Source: an uncultured Alphaproteobacteria bacterium
GTDB taxonomy: Bacteria; Pseudomonadota; Alphaproteobacteria; Bin95
Length of the DNA: 5,949 bases
Reading direction: 5' to 3'
Assembly: GCA_913060845.1 (NCBI GenBank)
Contig: CAJXVF010000173.1
Span: forward strand, 1 to 5,949
The notes beneath the pieces are model-generated. The model was not told the DNA's origin. It saw nothing but the letters and a program-made list of their open reading frames with translations, and ran no database searches. How positions within the stretch are numbered: position 1 is the stretch's first letter; every line of letters begins with the position of its first letter. A program made the position numbers and the translations under genes. Positions 1 to 3,438 of the stretch are shown here, one piece after another.

Positions 1-47
1 GAGATGTAGAGAGGTCTCGTGGGCTCGGAGATGTGTATAAGAGACAG
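1..47 (+). other. Untrimmed Illumina Nextera i7 adapter (sequencing artefact)
   Basis: Bases 14-47 match the Nextera read-2 transposase adapter: GTCTCGTGGGCTCGG at 14-28, then the 19-base Tn5 mosaic end AGATGTGTATAAGAGACAG at 29-47. Bases 1-5 (GAGAT) are the end of the P7 flow-cell sequence, and bases 6-13 (GTAGAGAG) sit exactly where the 8-base i7 index belongs; from memory this is the reverse complement of index N707 (CTCTCTAC). The order P7 end, index, adapter, mosaic end is exact, so this is library sequence and not a genomic transposon. Genomic sequence starts at base 48. Confidence 0.98.
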
Positions 48-48
48 C

Positions 49-648
49 ATCGCAACCGGTCGCCACGCCGATGATGCTTTAGCGACAGCTACAGATATGA
101 AGCTTGCCCTTGCGGCCTTGAATATCCGCCGAACGACCCGAGGCCAGCAAGCCATTGATATCGGCATTGGCTTAGCGACAGGCGAGGTGCTGTCAGGCAG
201 CATCGGATCAGAAAAGCGGATGGAATATACGGTGATCGGCGATAGCGTGAATCTGGCCTCCAGAATGGAAGGGGCCACTAAACACTATGGTGCCGGGATC
301 CTTTTATCCGAAACGACCGTCGCCTCACTCAAGGATGAATATCTATTGCGCCCCGTTGATCTAATTCGCGTTAAAGGCCGCGAAACGCCAGTGGAAATGT
401 TTGAGGCGCTAGACCATGCCGCCGAGCTTGAGGGTGATCCAGTTCGGGCGATGCTGGACCCATATCAACGCGCAATCAAAGAATTCAGGGCGCGAAATTG
501 GCCAACGGCCAGGACAGCATTTCAGCAAGTTCTTGATGTCCGCCCCGGCGACGGGCCGGCGAAAGTATATCTAAGCCGTTGCGGCTATTATCAGGAAACC
601 CCGCCGCCCGATGACTGGGACGGCGTGTGGCAAATGTCTGAAAAGTGA
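49..648 (+). CDS. Class III adenylate/guanylate cyclase, C-terminal part (5' truncated by contig end)
   Basis: Makes a cyclic nucleotide (most likely cAMP) from the triphosphate. What remains is the second half of a class III cyclase homology domain followed by a tail. Seen: a core strand and turn (GIGLATGEVLSGSIGSEKR), then EYTVIGDSVNLASRME at 223-270. By family knowledge, Asn (codon 250-252) and Arg (262-264) of the VNxxxR motif stabilise the transition state, and the Thr in EYT (229-231) is the purine-selecting position typical of bacterial class IIIb adenylate cyclases. The metal-binding aspartates and the substrate-selecting lysine lie upstream and are missing. The last ~70 residues form a TPR-like helical pair (YQRAIKEFRARNWPTARTAF) ending in PPPDDWDGVW, a tail I associate with CHASE2- or HAMP-linked membrane cyclases. 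The N-terminal sensor is therefore unknown. The apparent GTG start at 19 lies in adapter and is false. Stop TGA 646-648. Confidence 0.9.
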   Translation: MATGRHADDALATATDMKLALAALNIRRTTRGQQAIDIGIGLATGEVLSGSIGSEKRMEYTVIGDSVNLASRMEGATKHYGAGILLSETTVASLKDEYLLRPVDLIRVKGRETPVEMFEALDHAAELEGDPVRAMLDPYQRAIKEFRARNWPTARTAFQQVLDVRPGDGPAKVYLSRCGYYQETPPPDDWDGVWQMSEK

Positions 649-650
649 CA

Positions 651-667
651 AAAAATTGGCCTCCAAT
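651..667 (-). terminator. Terminator-like hairpin with T-run on the minus strand (weak)
   Basis: ATTGG (655-659) and CCAAT (663-667) form an inverted repeat around a 3-base loop. Read on the minus strand, the stem is followed by a T-run (complement of the A-run 650-655, partly shared with the stem), as in an intrinsic terminator. The stem is only 5 bp and mostly A/T, and no minus-strand gene to its right would need it. On the plus strand, where the cyclase gene ends, there is no T-run after the stem. It may be chance. Confidence 0.2.
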
Positions 668-722
668 GCTCGCTCGTGACTAGCGCGAAGTGAGATTCCG
701 CCATAAGCTTGTCATATTGCTG

Positions 723-752
723 GCCTAAATAGGCTGGGATCAATTGAAATTG
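723..752. repeat. Two adjacent short inverted repeats upstream of the hydrolase gene
   Basis: GCCTA-AA-TAGGC (723-734) and CAATT-GA-AATTG (741-752) each have perfect 5-base arms and a 2-base centre. Their centres are 18 bp apart, a little under two helical turns, and they lie 35-65 bases before the hydrolase start codon. The spacing would suit a regulator binding two half-operators or a promoter-overlapping operator. The two repeats differ in sequence, however, and no convincing -35/-10 pair is visible beside them. Confidence 0.3.
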
Positions 753-787
753 GCATACCGGCAGCAGCACTTCGCGGTCCGGCAAGG

Positions 788-1732
788 GTGGCGAATAACC
801 AGATGTGCCTGCGGATACTAAAGCATGGATTAGGGCTGGTTCTTGCCTGCCTCATGCTGTCCGCATCCCCGGCTATAGCCGATACCCCTGCGCCAGCGGG
901 TGCCATTATTGAAACCATTCGCCATGGCGCGCTTGATCTAAAGGCTCGGCATGTCCGGCCACCGGGTGCGGGACTTGATACAATCATACTGGTCCATGAC
1001 ACGCTCGGTGGTTTTGAATCGACGCTGATTACAGAATTGCAAACAGCCCTCGCGGCAGAAGGCCTCAGCACACTAGCGATCAATCTAAGCCTCGGCGTGA
1101 GTGCGCGCATGACAGCGTTCGAATGCAATGAACGCCATCGCCATCGCCACGAGGATGCGCTTGAAGAAATTGACGCCTGGGCAGATTGGCTGCTGGGCGA
1201 AGGCCTAGGACCAGTAGCGTTGGTCGGTCATGGCCGTGGTGGCGCACAAATTGCCTGGTATTTGGCAAAGACGGGCGGCAGGCACGTTAATGCCGCCGTA
1301 CTCCTGGCGCCAAGCGGATGGACACCCCGCTCCGCCGATATGGAATATCGCGCGCGCTACACGAATGGCATCGCCGCACTGTTGACCCGGATCGCCAGCT
1401 TCAAGCCTGATGACTACATCGACAATGTGCCGTTCCTACACTGCGGTTCTGTCGTTGCGACCCGTGCGTCAATCAACAGCTATTACGGTGTTGAGCCCAA
1501 GCGGGATGCGCCAACCGCCCTCGCCAATGTCAAAACACCCGTGCTGGCCCTACTCCCAGACCCGCTTTCGGATAATGATGACGTCACGAAGCGCCTCTCC
1601 GCCGTTAAGAACCAATTTGTCAGCGTCCGCCCGATCCCCGGTGCCGGCGCCCAGTTCTCAAGCGACGCATTGCCTGTCGTGGTGAAAGCGATTGAGGCTT
1701 ATTTGCAGAGCTTGCAGCCGACGGGGAACTAA
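788..1732 (+). CDS. Exported alpha/beta-hydrolase-fold protein with degenerate catalytic residues
   Basis: 314 residues from GTG 788. An ATG at 803 (residue 6) would start at MCLRILKHG and fits a signal peptide as well; neither start has a strong ribosome binding site. The signal peptide has a hydrophobic stretch GLGLVLACLMLSA (14-26) and likely cleavage after PAIA (residue 31); the LAC sequence is a poor lipobox, so probably not a lipoprotein. The alpha/beta-hydrolase fold is shown by strand IILVHDTLGG (66-75), the nucleophile-elbow region VALVGHGRGGAQIAWYLA (144-161), and a late strand VLALLPDPLSDNDD (252-265) that could supply the acid (D258 or D262). The elbow reads G-H-Gly149-R-G where active enzymes have G-x-Ser-x-G, and the expected GxDH motif near the end reads PGAGAQF (284-290) with no histidine. 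A distinctive ECNERHRHRHEDA block (112-124) precedes the elbow; I recall a similar HxHRHEDA block in related exported hydrolases, often with GHSRGG, but cannot name the family. Substrate unknown; it may be non-enzymatic. It converges on amiC. Confidence 0.8.
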   Translation: MANNQMCLRILKHGLGLVLACLMLSASPAIADTPAPAGAIIETIRHGALDLKARHVRPPGAGLDTIILVHDTLGGFESTLITELQTALAAEGLSTLAINLSLGVSARMTAFECNERHRHRHEDALEEIDAWADWLLGEGLGPVALVGHGRGGAQIAWYLAKTGGRHVNAAVLLAPSGWTPRSADMEYRARYTNGIAALLTRIASFKPDDYIDNVPFLHCGSVVATRASINSYYGVEPKRDAPTALANVKTPVLALLPDPLSDNDDVTKRLSAVKNQFVSVRPIPGAGAQFSSDALPVVVKAIEAYLQSLQPTGN

Positions 1733-1752
1733 GCCGCAACCGGCACTCGCTT

Positions 1753-2919
1753 CTATCGCTGCGTGTGGGCCGTGTTCGCACCTTCAAAATAACGAACAAC
1801 GCCTGATGCGATGGACTCTGCAATTTCTTTGCGGCCCGCTTTGCTGTTGAGGCGCTTGGCGTCCTCTGCATTTGACAGAAAGCCGAGCTCGATTAGGACC
1901 GATGGCACATCCGGCGCTTTTAGCACTGCAAATCCTGCAGACCGTTTGGGTCGATTGAGCAACGGTACAGTGTTGGCCATGGCGAACAGAAGGTCGTCTG
2001 CGGCGGCGGAGGATTGGTTTTTCGTCTCCCGCTGAGCCAGATCAATCAAAATGCCTACAACTTCTTTCGGCCCGTCGTTCAACGGTGCGCCGCCAATCAA
2101 GTCCGCCGCGTTAGCCTGTCGGGCAAGACGGTCAGCCTCCCGGTCAGAAGCGCGTTCGGAAAGTGTGTAGAGTGAAGCGCCAGCGACATGACGGTCCGGA
2201 TGGGAATCTGCGTGCAATGCGATGAATAGGTCCGCCTTCGCTTTCCGCCCTCGCCGCACGCGCTCACGCAGGCGCAGGAAAATATCGGAGCTGCGGGTTA
2301 GCACGACCTTATAGCCGCCACGCCGTTCCAGCCGCCGTTTCAATTCTTTTGCGACAGCTAAATTGACCCGCTTTTCCACCACGCCGCCAACACCTGTGGC
2401 ACCAGGGTCTTGGCCGCCATGTCCGGCATCAATCACGATGATCCGCTTAGGCAGCGCCTGCCGCTGCGGCTGTCCGGCTGGCTTCGGGCGAAGCTTGCCA
2501 TAAATCTTGGAGGGTGGGTGCTTGTTATAAGTGAGGTCCACAACGAGACGGCTCTTGCTGGACCCAGCCGCCGCTAGCAAGCCCGCCGATTGAATGGCGC
2601 TGCTGCGCTTCAGATCAAACACCAAACGATAGATATCTGGGCGAAATTGACCGTGGCGAAGCCCTGTGACGCCAGCAACAGCGAGGCTTGCAGGGTTTGC
2701 GCGCCATGCGCCTGTCGGAAGATCAACCACAAGCCTTGCTGGAGATTGTAGCGCGAAGGCCCGAAAATTGACCGCATGGGATAAATCGACGACCAGCCTG
2801 GCACCGCCCGCTTTCGCAGCCCCCCGCACACCCAGCACATCGGCGCGGACAGGCAGAGGCGCGGCTGCCTGCAGGACCGCCAAAGCCAAGATCGCTAATA
2901 TGAAGAAAGTGCGTTGCAT
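1753..2919 (-). CDS. amiC: N-acetylmuramoyl-L-alanine amidase, AMIN + Amidase_3
   Basis: Zinc amidase that cuts the bond between N-acetylmuramic acid and the L-Ala of the peptide stem in periplasmic peptidoglycan, splitting the septum for daughter-cell separation. I start it at ATG 2919 (388 residues); the codon before is TTG and would add one Met. Residues 1-26 are a signal peptide (hydrophobic FFILAILALAVLQAAA, cleavage after PVRA). Residues ~28-130 form an AMIN domain with repeated RLVVDL strands, which localises the enzyme to the division site. A Pro/Lys/Gln linker (~134-158) leads to the Amidase_3 domain (~159-380). Visible zinc ligands: H167 in DAGHGG, E182 in VEKRVNL, H236 in ALHAD; catalytic E344 in IELGFLSN. 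The segment SERASDREADRLARQANAADLIGG (~254-277) matches the autoinhibitory helix region of division amidases activated by EnvC-like LytM proteins; E255 is a candidate plugging residue. All key residues are present, so the enzyme should be active. Divergent from rne. Confidence 0.95.
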   Translation of the reverse strand: MQRTFFILAILALAVLQAAAPLPVRADVLGVRGAAKAGGARLVVDLSHAVNFRAFALQSPARLVVDLPTGAWRANPASLAVAGVTGLRHGQFRPDIYRLVFDLKRSSAIQSAGLLAAAGSSKSRLVVDLTYNKHPPSKIYGKLRPKPAGQPQRQALPKRIIVIDAGHGGQDPGATGVGGVVEKRVNLAVAKELKRRLERRGGYKVVLTRSSDIFLRLRERVRRGRKAKADLFIALHADSHPDRHVAGASLYTLSERASDREADRLARQANAADLIGGAPLNDGPKEVVGILIDLAQRETKNQSSAAADDLLFAMANTVPLLNRPKRSAGFAVLKAPDVPSVLIELGFLSNAEDAKRLNSKAGRKEIAESIASGVVRYFEGANTAHTQR

Positions 2920-3021
2920 CAATATGATTCGCCCCGTTGTTAGAGCGCCGTCAAAATGCAGAATCTGGCGAATCAGCGCAAGGCCTATGTCGATTTTGAT
3001 TGTTATTAGTGCGGTCTCTCT

Positions 3022-3174
3022 CTAAAAGCTGTAGTTGGGTTCATGTTTTAGCGTGACGCCCCCTTGCCGCAACGAGTCATAAACGCCTGAAATATGGCGG
3101 ACATGCGCGGGGGTGCCGTTGAAGAAGGCCTTTATTGGCGGAAAATCGCCGTATTGGTCGAATCTTGTTGAGTT
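3022..3174 (-). other. Possible decayed or frameshifted coding remnant (unassigned)
   Basis: Stop-to-stop frame of 50 codons on the minus strand ending at TAG 3022-3024, about 100 bases before amiC on the same strand. Its residues look like a globular C-terminus (FDQYGDFPPIKAFFNGTP, then HVRHISGVYDSLRQGGVTLK). By hand count ~29 of the last 46 sense codons end in G or C. It has no usable start: a TGA lies just upstream and there is no ATG or GTG inside. The neighbouring minus-strand frames upstream (a GTG near 3228 after an AAGGGGGG stretch, and an ATG near 3209) are also open, so a frameshifted small gene is conceivable. I recognise no family, and 50 open codons at this base composition are not rare. 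Confidence 0.18.
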
Positions 3175-3363
3175 TCACATCTAATTGCTTGCGGAAGTCC
3201 CGTTCCGGCATGTGCGTCGTTGAAAGACACAATCGATCCCCCCTTAAGGCAAGCGCGCTTCGACGCGCCCAAGTCGTTGGGTATCGGCCATATCAGCAAT
3301 CTGCGTTGGTGCGTTCGCGCCCAGCGCCGCTAAAATTGCGTTCTTTCATACAATTTGAACCGT

Positions 3364-3422
3364 CCGACCCCCAATTGGGCTCGGTAGTTCTAAGGCGCCC
3401 GCGCCGGCCTGAAGGGCCCGCG
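3364..3422 (+). promoter_or_regulatory. Two predicted hairpins in the rne leader next to the ribosome binding site
   Basis: Hairpin A: CCGA (3364-3367) pairs with TCGG (3381-3384), and inside it CCC-AATT-GGG (3370-3379), with a small CC/C internal loop. Hairpin B: CGC-C-GGCC (3402-3409) pairs with GGCC-C-GCG (3415-3422) around loop TGAAG, with one C/C mismatch; its 3' end touches the Shine-Dalgarno run that starts at 3422. In E. coli, stem-loops in the rne 5' leader let RNase E limit its own mRNA. A similar role here is inference from position only; these sequences are not recognisable homologues of that element. Confidence 0.35.
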
Positions 3423-3428
3423 AGGGAG
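3422..3428 (+). promoter_or_regulatory. Ribosome binding site of rne
   Basis: GAGGGAG lies 10 bases before ATG 3439 and is a good purine-rich Shine-Dalgarno sequence. It supports 3439 over the internal ATG at 3451 (MLIDAAQ), which would place the same sequence 22 bases upstream. Confidence 0.7.
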
Positions 3429-3438
3429 AATACCCCCA

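Larger units (their letters stand above)
2920..3438. other. Divergent amiC-rne intergenic region (~520 bases)
   Basis: No gene can be called with confidence here. It must hold the promoters of amiC (leftward) and rne (rightward). The best rne promoter I can find is TTGGTG (3306-3311) with TAAAAT (3331-3336), but its 19-base spacer is long, so it is weak. For amiC, TTGCGC and CATTTT separated by 17 bases read leftward at ~2955-2983, which is also weak; there is no good ribosome binding site before its ATG. Several small hairpins occur: 3137-3150 (GGCG-GAAAAT-CGCC), 3190-3210 (CGGAA/TTCCG with one bulged G), 3253-3268 (GCGCG/CGCGC), and two nearer rne that are listed separately. CCTTAAGG at 3242-3249 is an 8-base palindrome. 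A protein-like minus-strand frame at 3022-3174 is listed separately. Confidence 0.7.

Noticed and set aside
29..47. Tn5 mosaic end as a genomic transposon end
   Set aside because: The flanking P7, index and adapter sequences show that it is library-derived; no transposase or target duplication accompanies it.
1733..1744. GCCG-CAAC-CGGC hairpin between the convergent stop codons as a bidirectional terminator
   Set aside because: The stem is only 4 bp and neither strand has a T-run after it.
2956..3009. 17-codon plus-strand frame starting MQNLANQRKAY
   Set aside because: No ribosome binding site, very short, and it lies in the likely amiC promoter region; chance is the simplest explanation.
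3181..3240. GCGGAAGTCCCGTTCC resembling part of the RNase P RNA core
   Set aside because: The match to the conserved GAGGAAAGTCCGGGC core is poor, and the other conserved RNase P RNA elements are not found nearby.
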